NCBI GenBank assembly: GCA_026686845.1
Contig: JAIVEN010000013.1
Location: 17,876,001 to 17,940,000, forward strand
DNA: 64,000 bases
Origin: Adenanthera pavonina
Taxonomy: Eukaryota > Streptophyta > Magnoliopsida > Fabales > Fabaceae
Direction: 5' to 3'
The position numbers were made by a program, and so were the translations under genes. The notes beneath the pieces were generated by a model that was not told the DNA's origin, ran no database searches, and saw only the letters and a list, made by a program, of their open reading frames with translations. Numbering within the stretch: position 1 is the first letter of the stretch; each line of letters starts with the position of its first letter. Shown here one piece after another: positions 44,527 to 55,436 of this stretch.

Positions 44527-44695
44527 TGATAGAGTATGATCGAGGCATGAAGCATTTGATGATGAGGGCAAGCTAAAAGAAACAATGGACCATGGACAAA
44601 TTCAAGGCCCCACATCAAGGCATTGGAGGAAATGATAGAGTACGATCGAGGCATGAAGCATTTGATGATGAGGGCAAGCTAAAAGAAACAATGGA
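44527..44695 (+). repeat. Start of the 3' LTR with a 105-bp duplication
   Basis: 44527-44631 is the LTR start; 44632-44695 repeats it from TGATAGAGTACG up to the insertion site TGGAC. The LTR resumes at 53752. Confidence 0.8.
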
Positions 44696-45659
44696 CTGAT
44701 AGAGTAAGGGCTAGGCATGGCTTGCAAGAGTTCAAAATTAAGAGCAAGGAATCAAAGCATTGAAGTGAGATCCAAGAGCTCTATGAATTAGAGCCCAGTC
44801 ACTTGATTAAAGTTGTAGCCCAAAAGGAGCTTGTAGGTGTGATCATCAACCGTAAATTACAAGTTTCAGATCCAAGCCCAAGAGAAACCCAATTAGAGAA
44901 GATTACTTAAGTGATCATGTGCCACTCATGTGATCAATTAAAAAGGAATCTTCTTTAAGCTAATTTATTTAGAATTTTCGTTTATTTTATTTTATTTTCA
45001 GAAATAAGGGCTTTTGGTCAAAGATTATATCTTGGAGATTAAGTTTTGGTTGTTTCCTATTTTAAAAATTTAGGCTCTAGAATTTTCTATTAGCTTTAGT
45101 AAGAAAGGTGCCACCTTTTGATTGATTTGAGGAATATTTTGTTTCCTTTTTCATTTAGATTGTGGTATTTCTTTAGGATTAATTAGATTTGATTATTTTC
45201 TCTATTTTCATTGTAATTTTCGTTTTTTATTTTAGTCTAGCGTTTTGGTTGCCCTATTCCATTATATAAGGAGCCACCTATGTACTTTTGGAGAAAGATA
45301 GATAAATGAGAATGAATTTTTAGAACTTATGTTCTTTTCATGTGAGTTTTTCTCTTGTATCCCTTGTGTTCTTGAGAGAATTCTTAGACTTATCAAAGGA
45401 GTGGTTTTCCTTTGTGGCGTCCCAAGGCTAGGGTTCTAAGAAACGGGTTCTCTTAGGGTCTTATTCCATTGACCAACATATCTTTCATATTTTCTTGTTA
45501 TTTTCGTTCAGATTTATTATCCCATTTTTTTTGTTTAACGTGTTCATCTGTCTTGTGTTTTCTTGTTATTTCGTGTGTCCTATTTGATTCTAGCATGATC
45601 CGTGGTTCATTCCGAGTCATTGGAGGTTCAATCGGACGAGTTCCGCTTGGGTCTTTCAT
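44696..45659 (+). repeat. 5' LTR of the composite C element
   Basis: TGATAGAGTAAGGG to GGGTCTTTCAT; its last two bases merge into the palindrome centre. TATATAAGG near 45265. Confidence 0.85.
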
Positions 45660-46037
45660 GATACCAAATGATGAAAGACCCAAGCGGAACTCGTCCGATT
45701 GAACCTCCAATGACTCGGAATGAACCACGGATCATGCTAGAATCAAATAGGACACACGAAATAACAAGAAAACACAAGACAGATGAACATGTTAAACAAA
45801 AAAAATAGGATAATAAATCTGAACGAAAATAACAAGAAAATAGGAAAGATATGTTGGTCAATGAGATAAGACCCTAAGAGAACCTGTCTCTTAGAACCCT
45901 AGCCTTGGGACGCCACAAAGGAAAACCACTCCTTTGATAAGTCTATGAATCCTCTCAAGAACACAAGGGATACAAGAGAAAGCTCACAAGAAAAGAACAT
46001 AAGTTCTAAAAATTCATTCTCATTAAATCTGTCTTTA
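45292..46037. repeat. Near-perfect palindrome of two C LTR ends, arms about 367 bp, 11-nt centre
   Basis: Left arm 45292-45659, centre GATACCAAATG (45660-45670), right arm 45671-46037. Mirror-image ORFs (45469-45702 plus, 45628-45861 minus) give almost the same peptide. The centre is part of a PBS read in reverse, so the right arm is an inverted LTR end with its PBS. Confidence 0.92.
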
Positions 46038-46843
46038 ATGATAGAAAACCCGTGTAGAACTTGTCTCACACTCGTCTCTTAGAACCCTAGCCTTGGGATG
46101 CCACAAAGGAAAACCACTCCTTTGATAAGTCTAAGAATTCTCTCAAGAACACAAGGGATACAAGAGAAAAATTCACAAGAAAAGAACATAAGTTCTAAAA
46201 ATTCATTCTCATTAATCTGTCTTTTTTTAAAAATACATAGATGGCTCCTTATATAAAGAAATAAGGCAACCAAAACCGTAGGCTAAAATAAAAAACAAAA
46301 ATTACAATAAAAGCAAAGAAAATAATCATATCTAATCTTAAAGGAGATGCCACAATCTAACTAAAAAAAGGAAACAAAATATTCTTACAAATCACTCCTA
46401 AAGGTGGCACCTTTTTGCTGAAAGGTAAAGAAAATTCTAGAACATAATCTTTAAAAATTAGGAAACAATCAAAACTTAATATCCAAGACAATCTTTGACC
46501 ATATGCCTTATTTCTGAACATTTAATAATAAAAAAATGAAAATTCTAAATAAAATAGAATAAAAAAGATTCATTTTTAGTTGATCACATGAGTGGCACAT
46601 GATCACTTAAGTAATCTCCTCTAAGTGGGCTCTCTTTGGGCTTGGATCTATAACTTGCAAGGAAGAAAACATAATCATGCTATTTGGACTTCTTGGGCTG
46701 GATCATCTATGCCTTGCAATGGATCTTTGGACTCCCAAAATTGCTTTCCATGTTCTTGTTCAGCACCTTGATCAAGCTCTCCATGTCTCCATGCTCCTCT
46801 TTGAACTCTTGCAAGACACGCTTAACCCTTACTCTATCATTAA
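46038..46843 (-). repeat. B LTR start (34 bp) and mosaic C-type LTR fragment
   Basis: 46038-46071 repeats the outer end of the following B LTR (TGATAGAAAACCCGTG). 46069-46839 is a reverse C-type LTR lacking its outer end; it ends CCCTTACTCTATCA and its first part (minus strand) differs from other C LTRs. Confidence 0.65.
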
Positions 46844-47789
46844 TGATAGAAAAACCCGTGTAGAACTTGTCTCACGAACCTTCAATTGAATGGGAAACGT
46901 AAGTATCATGCTAGGATCAAAGAGAAGCAAATAGAACACCAAGAATACGTTAAACTAACAGAAAAGATAAACAGAAGAATGCACGAATAGGAAGAACAGA
47001 AGTTATTGGTCAAGAAGCAAGACCCCAAGAAAACTTGTTCCTTGAAACCTTAGCTATAGACACCACAAAGAGAAGACCACTCTCTTTGATATGCCAAAGA
47101 GTCTCTCAAGCTCACCAAGAGAGCAAGATAACTCACAAAGTTTTTGTCAAAAACACAGTATTCATTCATCTCTAATTTTCAAGTACAAAAGTGACGTTTT
47201 TAAAGGAAAAGAAAGTAAAAACCCTAGCCCTAATTTGCTAAAAATAATTTAGATCCTAAATCTTTTAGAATGGCACCACCTTACACAAAAATAAGGCTAG
47301 ATACATGCTGAATAAATGGTGCCCAAAAATAGGAAACAAAATCAAATCTGAAGAGATCCTTACAAATAAATTCAAAATAGGAAACTAATTGTCAAATCCT
47401 TATTTCTGAATTAAGTAATAAAAAAAACGAAAATTGCTAATTTATTTAATAAAAGAGAACTACTTAAATGGTCACAAGCTTGGCACATGCTCCTTTAAGT
47501 GAGTTCTTCTATTTGGGCCTTGTTTGTTGGGTTTGGATCAATTTCTAGCATACTAGCCATGAAGAACACGCCTCTTGAAGCCTTTTGGGCTGAAAATTGA
47601 GCTAAGTAGATGGGCTCTTGTTCAATTACTTCTTGGATCAATCCATTAAGAGCTTGCTTCATTGCCTTAGTCCTTGCTCTTGTCATAGGCCCACCCATTC
47701 CTTGCAAAGGAGTCACATGATCATGCCTTCCATGTCCACCAAGCTCTTGAAACTCCTCCCCTTTGATAAGTCTAGCTCGTGCTCTATCA
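46844..47789 (-). repeat. 3' LTR, B type
   Basis: 946 bp, the same length as the solo LTR 30390-31335 and the reverse of its sequence. The tail ORF runs from the internal region to a stop at 47495. Confidence 0.88.
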
Positions 47790-48226
47790 TTCCCTCCCTC
47801 CTCGAAAGAATTCGTTCTCGAATCTCCATAATCTACATGAAAAGAAAAGGAATGATTACAAGAATCAAATAGATCATGAGGAGTATACTTACCTTTCAAG
47901 TTTGATTGATGCATCTTTGCTTTAATCCGTCCATAAACTTGAAGGAAATCATTCTCCTTTGGCTGTAAATTTGTTTTAAACATTCGTTTAAGCCTTTGCA
48001 GCCATAACATTGCTCCGGGATCAAAAATTTTATTCTCAAGCATTGGTGAAGAAAATTTTGAACTCCCCTTTAAATCAATCCCTCCAATTTTCTGCTGCAA
48101 ATAACTAGGAACAAACTCGACACAAGAAGAAGACTTAAATGGAACCAAAGAGTTAGGGAAAATGTGAAGGATAGAATTAGGATACAACATGATGCGAAAA
48201 GACTCAAAGGGACTAAGGTGGTACAC
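47495..48226 (-). pseudogene. 3' ORF of the reverse B element, ending in the LTR
   Basis: 243 codons on the minus strand, open. Pyrimidine-derived N-terminus, then PSYLQQKIGG, SPMLENKIFDPGAMLWLQ, TNLQPKEND, QVYGRIKAKMHQSNLK, the 60-residue-spaced YGDSRTNSFEEGGND across the polypurine tract, and the LTR-encoded tail with GGPMTRARTKAMKQALNGL and terminal IEELT. The candidate mini-intron (47892-47833) has perfect GTAAGTATAC and CATGTAG ends; splicing would join NLK to DYGD in frame. Function unknown; related to 8269-9210 and 18418-19386. Confidence 0.55.
47833..47892 (-). other. Candidate 60-nt mini-intron
   Basis: Minus strand AAAG|GTAAGTATACTCC...TTTTCATGTAG|AT; the best donor among the copies. 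Confidence 0.45.
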
Positions 48227-48328
48227 TGATCATATAGAAATAAATCTAGACAGATTTGGATATAATTCATTAAATTCAAAATCTGGATAGATTTGACACA
48301 CAAAAATGATGTACAATGATAGAGCAGA

Positions 48329-49174
48329 TGATAGAGGATGGCTTGGACAAATTCAGGAACATGGTTGGAAGCCTTATCACTTGGAAAGATTCAAGCCCAA
48401 GAGAAGCCCATTGGAAGAGATTAATTAAAAGATCATGTGCTTCACTAAAATAGCATGTGACTTAAGTATTATTGGGCTTAATTAGTATTAATTTCGTTTT
48501 TATTAATTATGGGCTGAACTTTGTTAATTAATAAAGCCTAATTAGTTAATTAGTAGTCTTTTTGATAGCCCACCTTGTAAATAAACATGTCATGTGCCAA
48601 ACATGTGATTTCATTAATGTGTTGGCATGTTTATAAGGGCTTAGGTATTATTTTATTATTTTTTATAAATTTTCGTTATTTTATTTTAGGGCTTTATTTT
48701 ATTAGATTCCTAAGTCCAATAGGAGTGTTATTTGGGCCTAAAGTCACCTAATCCTATTAGGATTACTAAAACCCAAATTAATTAGGGTTTCTAGGCTTAT
48801 TAGGTTATATTTTATCTTGCCTATTTAAGGGTAACTTTCATATATGTTTTTAAGATTTGAATGATTAAAGTTTCAGACTTTGTGAGTTTATCTTGCGTTC
48901 TTTGGGTGCTATGATAAAACTATGACTTATCAAGGAATTGGTCAATTCTTGTGGCGTCACTGGAACTAGGGGTCAAGAGACCGGTTTTCTTGGGTTCTAA
49001 TTCTCCTAGACCAACATATCTTGTGTGCTTTCTTGATTATTCTCATCTTTGTGTGTCTTTCTTCTTACTATTTTTCAATTTTTCAGTCTTTGTGTCCCTT
49101 GTTTCGCAAAGATCCGGGTGTCATACACATAAAAGTGGGTTCTTTGGACGGGTTCCAAAACGGTTCACTTATCA
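48329..49174 (+). repeat. Solo LTR, F type
   Basis: 846 bp, TGATAGAGGATGG to GGTTCACTTATCA, flanked by GCAGA (48324-48328, 49175-49179). Opposite in orientation to its host element. Confidence 0.93.
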
Positions 49175-49179
49175 GCAGA

Positions 49180-50060
49180 GATGGAGAAGAAATAACCAAA
49201 GGAAACAAAACACAATGACCATGAGATGGAATAGAGGATGTAGCAATGATGTGTGAATATGATACTAAATTATCACAATGCATCTCTTTCACAAGGGACT
49301 CATGCAATATGGATGCATGCAACAAAGGTAGGTGACATAAATCAAAGAAATTAGAAACATAATAAGAAGGAAGAAGAAAATACAAAGAAGACATATAAGA
49401 AAGATGAGGCGAAGAATGAAGGAGTTTTGTACAAACTACTTCAAGCTCACTTTCACTCTTATTCTTCCTCCAACACTCTTTTTCTTTTCTCTTTTTCCTC
49501 TTCTTTCTCTTTTTATATTTTCTCTCAATCTTCGTTTCACGCGCTCTTTGTACACTCGCAACAATTTTCTGAACATTTCCTCTCTTATTACTCTCATTTC
49601 TACCACTCTTATTTTTCCACTGTAACTCACTCTTCAAGTGCTCATGACTTTCACACAAATGATTATATGGCAACGATTCATGGGCTTCATCCAAAACACA
49701 AGAACAGTTTTTAACATGCCCATTAAAATCACCAATCACCATGTCAACATGCTCAATCTCATCAGTGTAATCATAAGAACCAATTTTCAATGAAATCACA
49801 TTATTAGGACTACTAGGAATTAGCATGCGCCTATCCAATGAATTTTCAATCAAATCACTAGCAACATGTAAAGCATTATATTCCTCTAAAAGTTGCACAC
49901 AATCATGGCCATTAATCTCATGAACACAAGCAACTTCATTATTTTCCAATTGTGCTACATCAAGATTTTCAATTTGCATATTAGAAGCACAACTTGAACC
50001 AAAGCTATCTAACTCAACACTAACAACATCTAGATCAATTTTCTCCATTACAAGTGGCAA
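49180..50060 (-). pseudogene. Linker protein region of the reverse B element
   Basis: Minus-strand frame open from 50060. Acidic first half (DLDVVSVELDSFGSS, ENLDVAQLENNEVACVHE), then NSLDRRMLIPSS and EIEHVDMVIGDFNG at the positions where the forward copies have FVDSG...MVFGHPW, then HLCESHEHLKSELQWKNKS and a run of Lys/Arg/Glu (about 49560-49430) before the T-rich spacer. The Asp is kept but the Ser-Gly and Gly-x-Pro-Trp landmarks are lost. No Gag core remains because the element is cut at about 50077. It continues into the solo LTR on its far side only by chance. Confidence 0.5.
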
Positions 50061-50077
50061 AATTTTAATCTCATCTT

Positions 50078-50690
50078 TGATTGTTTCCTAATTTTTAAAG
50101 ATTATGTTCTAGAATTCTCTTTACCTTTCAGCAAAAAGGTGCCACCTTTAGGAGTGATTTGTAAGAATATTTTGTTTCCTTTTTTTAGTTAGATTGTGGC
50201 ATCTCCTTTAAGATTAGATATGATTATTTTCTTTGCTTTTATTGTAATTTTTGTTTTTTATTTTAGCCTAGGGTTTTGGTTGCCTTATTTCTTTATATAA
50301 GGAGCCACCTATGTATTTTTAGAAAGACAGATTAATGAGAATGAATTTTTAGAACTTATGTTCTTTTCTTATGAGTTTTTCTCTTGTATACTTGTGTTCT
50401 TGAGAGAATTCTTAGACTTATCAAAGGAGTGATTTTCCTTTGTGGCGTCCCAAGGCTAGGGTTCTAAGAGACGGGTTCTCTTAGGGTCTTACCCCATTGA
50501 CCAACATATCTTTCTTCTTTTCTTGTTATTTTCGTGCATTGTTTTCTTCTTAATTTTCAGATTCACATATTTCCTATCCTCGTGCTTTCTTTGCTATTCG
50601 TGTGGCCTTATTTGATTCTAGCACAATCCGTGGTTCATTCCGAGTCATTGGAGGTTCAATCGGATGAGTTCCTTTTGGGTCTTTCTATCA
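50078..50690 (+). repeat. C-type LTR, 3' portion with PBS
   Basis: Matches the last 610 bp of C LTRs; ends CTTTCTATCA. Its hairpin CTAAGAGA-CGGGT-TCTCTTAG is intact (about 50463-50483). Confidence 0.82.
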
Positions 50691-50692
50691 TT

Positions 50693-50704
50693 TGGTACCA
50701 TAGC
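50693..50704 (+). other. Primer-binding site, C type
   Basis: TGGTACCATAGC, two mismatches to the initiator-Met PBS. Confidence 0.7.
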
Positions 50705-52142
50705 TTTGGTTTGCTAGCTTCAAGGTGTTTTCTCTCCTTGTTTCCTCCTTTGTTCATCCATCTTCTATTTCTGTCCAGATTTTTTGTGTCTTTGTGCTTC
50801 CTTTCTCTTTCCTCTTGGTGAGATTTGGTGTCTTTCATTGTGAGTTCTATTGTGTGGCATCTCCAACAAGTATTTGTCTTTCCATCTTTTGTTGATTTTT
50901 CCTCTTTTGTGACTTGCTTGTGGCATTTTTTTCCCTTTTTATTTGAGACAACAATTGTTGCTATCCAGAATTTATGTTTTCTTTTATTATTTATTTGAGT
51001 CATATATTAAAAAAAAATTCGAACTTCTTTTGTTGCTACAATTTGTTAGTGTCTATTCAATAGTGAGTTTTCTATCCAGATATTCAAAAAAAAAAAAAGA
51101 AAGATAAAAAAAATTGTTGTGATTTCTGTACAAAAGAAAAGGAGCATATAAAGCTGCAGAATTAGAAAAAAAAAAGTAAAAAAAAATCCGAAATAAAAAA
51201 AAAAGTTTGTAACTTGCTGCTGAAAAAAAAAAAAAAGAAAGCAGAACAGCAGTAAAAAAAAAAAAAAGAAAATTCGAAATTGATAATGGTTGCACAAAAT
51301 TTCCAGATCTGTGTTTGAGTTGGTTGAAGACTTGAATTGCAAGTTGGTAGCTTTAAGTTACCAATTACTTTTCTATTTGTTGGTTGATTTCCTAATTGAG
51401 AATTGATTAAGTTCTTGCCTCCCAAGTAATATAAGAGGTTTCCTAAAATCAATATTTGATTGGTGAGTTTCAGATCTTGTGGGATTTTGCCACCTTCCTA
51501 TTTTGATTCATATCAATAGTTTCCTAATTTCTTCCTTCTTTGTGTTGAATCTTACTTTCTTATTTTGCTTCCTTCTTGGTTTCCTAATTTCTTCATTCTT
51601 TGGTAGATTCTCTAGTTTCCTATTTTCTTCCTTGATTTTACTTTCCTATTTCCTTCCTTTCTTAGTTTCCTAAATTGTTGTTTGTGTCTTTTCTTACTTT
51701 CTGACATCTTCTATCCAGATTTTAAACTGTTCCCTTCTTTCCATAATATCACACCATCATCATAGTCTCCATACACCTCCATTCTTCTTCTCAAAACTTG
51801 CGGGACTTTGCTAATATCTAGTACCCTTTTGCTGTACGTTTTTCTTTAATTTGTTGGTGTCCCTTTTTAGATTCTTTGAGAACTTTGAATTTTGCGACCT
51901 TAGTTTGGAGATTGCCACTTCATACATACTTCTCCTTTTGATTTTTTGGAATTTGATTAAGAACACTATAGGAAGTAAGTTGAGTGGTAAAAGGCAAGAG
52001 TGTTTTACATCATTAAAAAAGCCAATCTTTTTGTGTGAAACACGAGTGCTAATAAATTTTTGAGTGGAAACACGTGAGAGAGTGATTTGTGAGGTCTATA
52101 TTTCTTTCCTCTTTGTTTTCACTAGCATTTCAGGTTCTGAGT
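50705..52142 (+). other. Leader of the C element with candidate intron (50725-52133)
   Basis: Donor TTCAAG|GTGTTT, acceptor CACTAGCATTTCAG|G, G-box CACGTG at 52071-52076. A-rich tract 51080-51290. ACTGTTCA repeats are not evident in this type. Confidence 0.5.
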
Positions 52143-52783
52143 ATGGCTAGAAAAGAAAGTGCAATTGATTTTAAAGCTTTAATGAAAGCTTTCAATGATC
52201 AAATGAATGAGTTGAATGCTAAATTGGATAGCATGGAGTCTTGCTCCAAAGCCTAGAGAAGGCATGATCAAGCAATTATTAAAGAAGTCTATCCTAAAAG
52301 AGGAAAGCAAGTTTCTTCTTTCAAGGATATTAAATCAAAGATCCCACTATTCCATGGTGAGAAAGATGTTGATGTTTACTTGGAGTGGGAAAGAATTGTT
52401 GATCAAGCATTTGAATGTTGTAACTACTCTGAGTTGGAAAAGATGCAATGTGTATACCATAGATTCAATAAAAAGGTTGTTGATTGGTGGAAAAGGATGG
52501 AAACTAAACGCACTATGAATAGGGAATCTTCCATTGCAAGTTGGAATGAAATGAAAGCAATCTTGACATGAAAATTCATACCATCCAAAGGAAAGAGTGC
52601 GATTAAACATTCTAAAGAGATACAAGTGCCCGTGATTCAAGATTCATTTGATTCCTGCCTAGAGAAAGTCAATCAAGTGGAAGAGCAATTTGCTGCATTA
52701 GCAAAGGTTGTTGAGACAAGAGAGTTGTCTACGGTTAAAAATTATGGAGATTCGAGGACGAATCCTTTCGAGGAGGGAGGGAA
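52143..52783 (+). pseudogene. Gag-only remnant of the C element
   Basis: The ATG at 52143 opens ARKESAIDFKALMKAFNDQM. Frame changes near 52240 and 52370 lead to the Gag core (YLEWERIVDQAFECCNYSE, VVDWWKRMETKR). A stop at 52569 breaks WNEMKAILT from FIPSKGKSAIKH. The ORF 52626-52850 then fuses directly, after about 35 residues, to NYGDSRTNPFEEGGND and the LTR tail. The element's whole internal region is thus leader plus about 210 codons, shorter than the other non-autonomous copies: no acidic linker, no spacer. Confidence 0.65.
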
Positions 52784-53746
52784 TGATAGAGTAAGGGTTG
52801 GGCATGGCTTGCAAGAGTTCAAAATTAAGAGCAAGGAATCAAAGCATTGAAGTGATCAAAGAGCTCTACGAATTAGAGCCCAGTCACTTGATTAAAGTTG
52901 TAGCCCAAAAGGAACTTGTAGGTGTGATCATCAATTGTAAATTACAAGTTTCAGATCCAAGCCCAAGAGAAACCCAATTAGAGAAGATTACTTAAGTGAT
53001 CATGTGCCACTCATGTGATCAATTAAAAAGGAATCTTCTTTAAGCTAATTTATTTAGAATTTTCGTTTATTTTATTTTATTTTCAGAAATAAGGGCTTTT
53101 GGTCAAAGATTATATCTTGGAGATTAAGTTTTGGTTGTTTCCTATTTTAAAAATTTAGGCTCTAGAATTTTCTATTAGCTTTAGTAAGAAAGGTGCCACC
53201 TTTTGATTGATTTGAGGAATATTTTGTTTCCTTTTTCATTTAGATTGTGGTATTTCTTTAGGATTAATTAGATTTGATTATTTTCTCTATTTTCATTGTA
53301 ATTTTCGTTTTTTATTTTAGTCTAGCGTTTTGGTTGCCCTATTCCATTATATAAGGAGCCACCTATGTACTTTTGGAGAAAGATAGATAAATGAGAATGA
53401 ATTTTTAGAACTTATGTTCTTTTCATGTGAGTTTTTCTCTTGTATCCCTTGTGTTCTTGAGAGAATTCTTAGACTTATCAAAGGAGTGGTTTTCCTTTGT
53501 GGCGTCCCAAGGCTAGGGTTCTAAGAAACGGGTTCTCTTAGGGTCTTATTCCATTGACCAACATATCTTTCATATTTTCTTGTTATTTTCGTTCAGATTT
53601 ATTATCCTATTTTTTTTGTTTAACGTGTTCATCTGTCTTGTGTTTTCTTGTTATTTCGTGTGTCCTATTTGATTCTAGCATGATCCGTGGTTCATTCCGA
53701 GTCATTGGAGGTTCAATTGGACGAGTTCCGCTTGGGTCTTTCATCA
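52784..53746 (+). repeat. 3' LTR of the C element
   Basis: Follows polypurine tract GAGGAGGGAGGGAA; ends GGGTCTTTCATCA, then TGGAC. Nearly identical to 44696-45659. The tail ORF in a second frame ends LEKIT (stop 52995). Confidence 0.9.
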
Positions 53747-53751
53747 TGGAC

Positions 53752-54594
53752 CATGGACAAATTCAAGACCCACTTCAAGGCATTGGAGGACCAATGACTA
53801 GAGCTAGAACAAAAGCCATTAATGGGGTAATCCAAAACATGATTAACATGGAACCATTATGTTTCAATGATTTTGAGGCCCAAAACAAAGAAAGAGGCAA
53901 GTTGAAAATGTGGAGCCAAATTATAATCAACGAGCCCAACATGGAGAATTCACTTAAAATACATGTGCTTCTCATGTGGTCACTAGAAGTGACGTTTTGA
54001 ATAAGTTTTATTAGGATTATTTAGTCAATTTGTTTCCTTTTAAATAAAAGGCATATAATGATCTGATTTGCTTTGCTTTATGCATTAAAGAGGAGCCAAC
54101 CTTTTCAAATTCAAAATTAGAATTAAATGCTTCTTTTGCTTAGGGTTTCCTTTTTGTATTAATGAGCATTAATAAGGATAGGTTTGTGAGCTGAACTAGA
54201 GTTAGTTTGTGGGTTAATACTTGCCTATAAATAGGCACCTCTGGTACTCTTACAAACACAACATGAATGAATGAATTTCTTTTCAGCAACTTTGTTGTTG
54301 TTTAGTGAGTTCTTTCTTGCTTTTCCTTGAGTGCCAGAAAGAATGAGGACTTATCAAGGAGTGGTGATCCTTGTGGCGTCCTGGAGTTAGAATTCAAGAG
54401 ACGGGTTCTCTTGGAGTCTACTTCCTTCGACCAACATTTTATTTTAGTCTTCTTATTTTTATCGTTTCTAATTTTTCAGTTTTGTTCATTGTTGTTCTTC
54501 ATTGTTCTTGTGCTCAATTCATGTTTTCCTTGAGTTGCATGATCCTTAACTCAAAGAAGGCTCTTAGGACGGGTTCCAAACGTGTCTCCCATCA
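53752..54594 (+). repeat. 3' LTR of the second non-autonomous element, continued
   Basis: Continues 44695 after the C insertion; tail-coding segment, TATAAATA (about 54227), hairpin and CTCCCATCA end. Confidence 0.85.
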
Positions 54595-55410
54595 ATTTTG
54601 CTGCTAGAAATGTTGACCAAAGTAAGGAGAAAGAGAGGGATTACTCACTAATTACTTAAGCTAATCATGGTTGCTTTAATTAACTAACCTTAGTTACCTT
54701 TTGGACCAAAAATCTTTGCCTTCTCAAGGAAGTATTTTGACCAAAAATCACATGCTTCATATGTGGAGGGATTAAGTGTCAAAATACTGCATATTTTTCT
54801 CAGTCTAGATATATCTTGTACCGATAAATTTTTAATTGGACCAATAAAGTTACTTTTTGTGGTATTTTATCACTTTAGGAATACAAGATCATTCTAAATT
54901 TGCATTCATGTAAAATTAATTATCCTATCTTAAATAGTGTCTGTGTGGGGCTTACATGCTATTCCTTTCTCTTTTCTGCTTTTCGTGGGGTCCACAAACT
55001 CTTTTTTTGGTATACAGTTATATTTTTTATATTCGGCATTAATTATTTCTTTATTTTGAATCAGTTAACCTCTATGTAATAAACCATTGCATTTAGCTTG
55101 TCGCAACCTTCATTTTGACATATTTTTTAATATTTATAAAATTGCTCTTAACCCGTAGTTAAATTATAATTTTTAAATCTTTTAAGTCATTTCTTGTAAT
55201 TTCTCCCAAAGACTAAAAAATGTGTAGAATTTTTTCTTTTTAATGACTATATTACATAAAATTTTTCTTTTAGAGACAAATATAATTTTCTCATTTTTGT
55301 TCTAATTGGAAAAATAATCTCTTTACCCTTTTACCATACCTATTCATGTATATCAGATTTTACTATTTCTTTAGGCATTATATGATATCCAGTGAAATAG
55401 GGATATTACA
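54595..55410 (-). repeat. Del/Tekay-like LTR, reverse, with polypurine tract outside (55411-55423)
   Basis: The minus strand reads AAGGGGAGAGTAA then TGTAATATCCC, the typical boundary of plant Del/Tekay chromoviruses (polypurine tract then TGTAACATCCC-like LTR start). The left end is not defined because another LTR adjoins. No coding. 31488-31687 looks like a diverged relative. Confidence 0.5.
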
Positions 55411-55436
55411 TTACTCTCCCCTTGAAATAAATTTTG

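Larger units (their letters stand above)
46844..50077 (-). mobile_element. Reverse non-autonomous element, B-type LTR, 5' part missing
   Basis: 3' LTR 46844-47789, polypurine tract, 3' ORF to about 48323, T-rich spacer split by a solo LTR (48329-49174), basic/acidic linker ORF 49180-50060. Gag start, leader and 5' LTR are absent: a C LTR fragment begins at about 50078. Confidence 0.75.
44696..53746 (+). mobile_element. Composite C-type insertion bounded by C LTRs and a TGGAC duplication
   Basis: The outer LTRs 44696-45659 and 52784-53746 are nearly identical, and TGGAC occurs at 44691-44695 and 53747-53751. Between them lie an inverted C LTR copy, further LTR pieces, a reverse non-autonomous B-type element, a truncated C LTR with PBS, a leader and a gag fragment. 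I infer one C insertion later rearranged by insertion and inversion. Confidence 0.7.
31688..54594 (+). mobile_element. Second forward non-autonomous Gypsy element, opened by nested insertions
   Basis: Segments in order: truncated 5' LTR 31688-31910; internal 31911-33440, 34396-35384 and 43728-44526; 3' LTR 44527-44695 and 53752-54594. Insertions at 33441-34390 (AGCAC), 35385-43722 (GTCTT) and 44696-53746 (TGGAC) each have matching target duplications. With them removed the order matches the element at 4891-9309. Confidence 0.82.

Noticed and set aside
45469..45861. Two overlapping mirror ORFs with nearly the same protein
   Set aside because: By-product of the LTR palindrome, not genes.
51080..51290. 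A-rich runs as poly(A) tails of LINE, SINE or processed genes
   Set aside because: Tracts sit at the same place in every element leader and are followed by conserved leader sequence, not by a flanking duplication.
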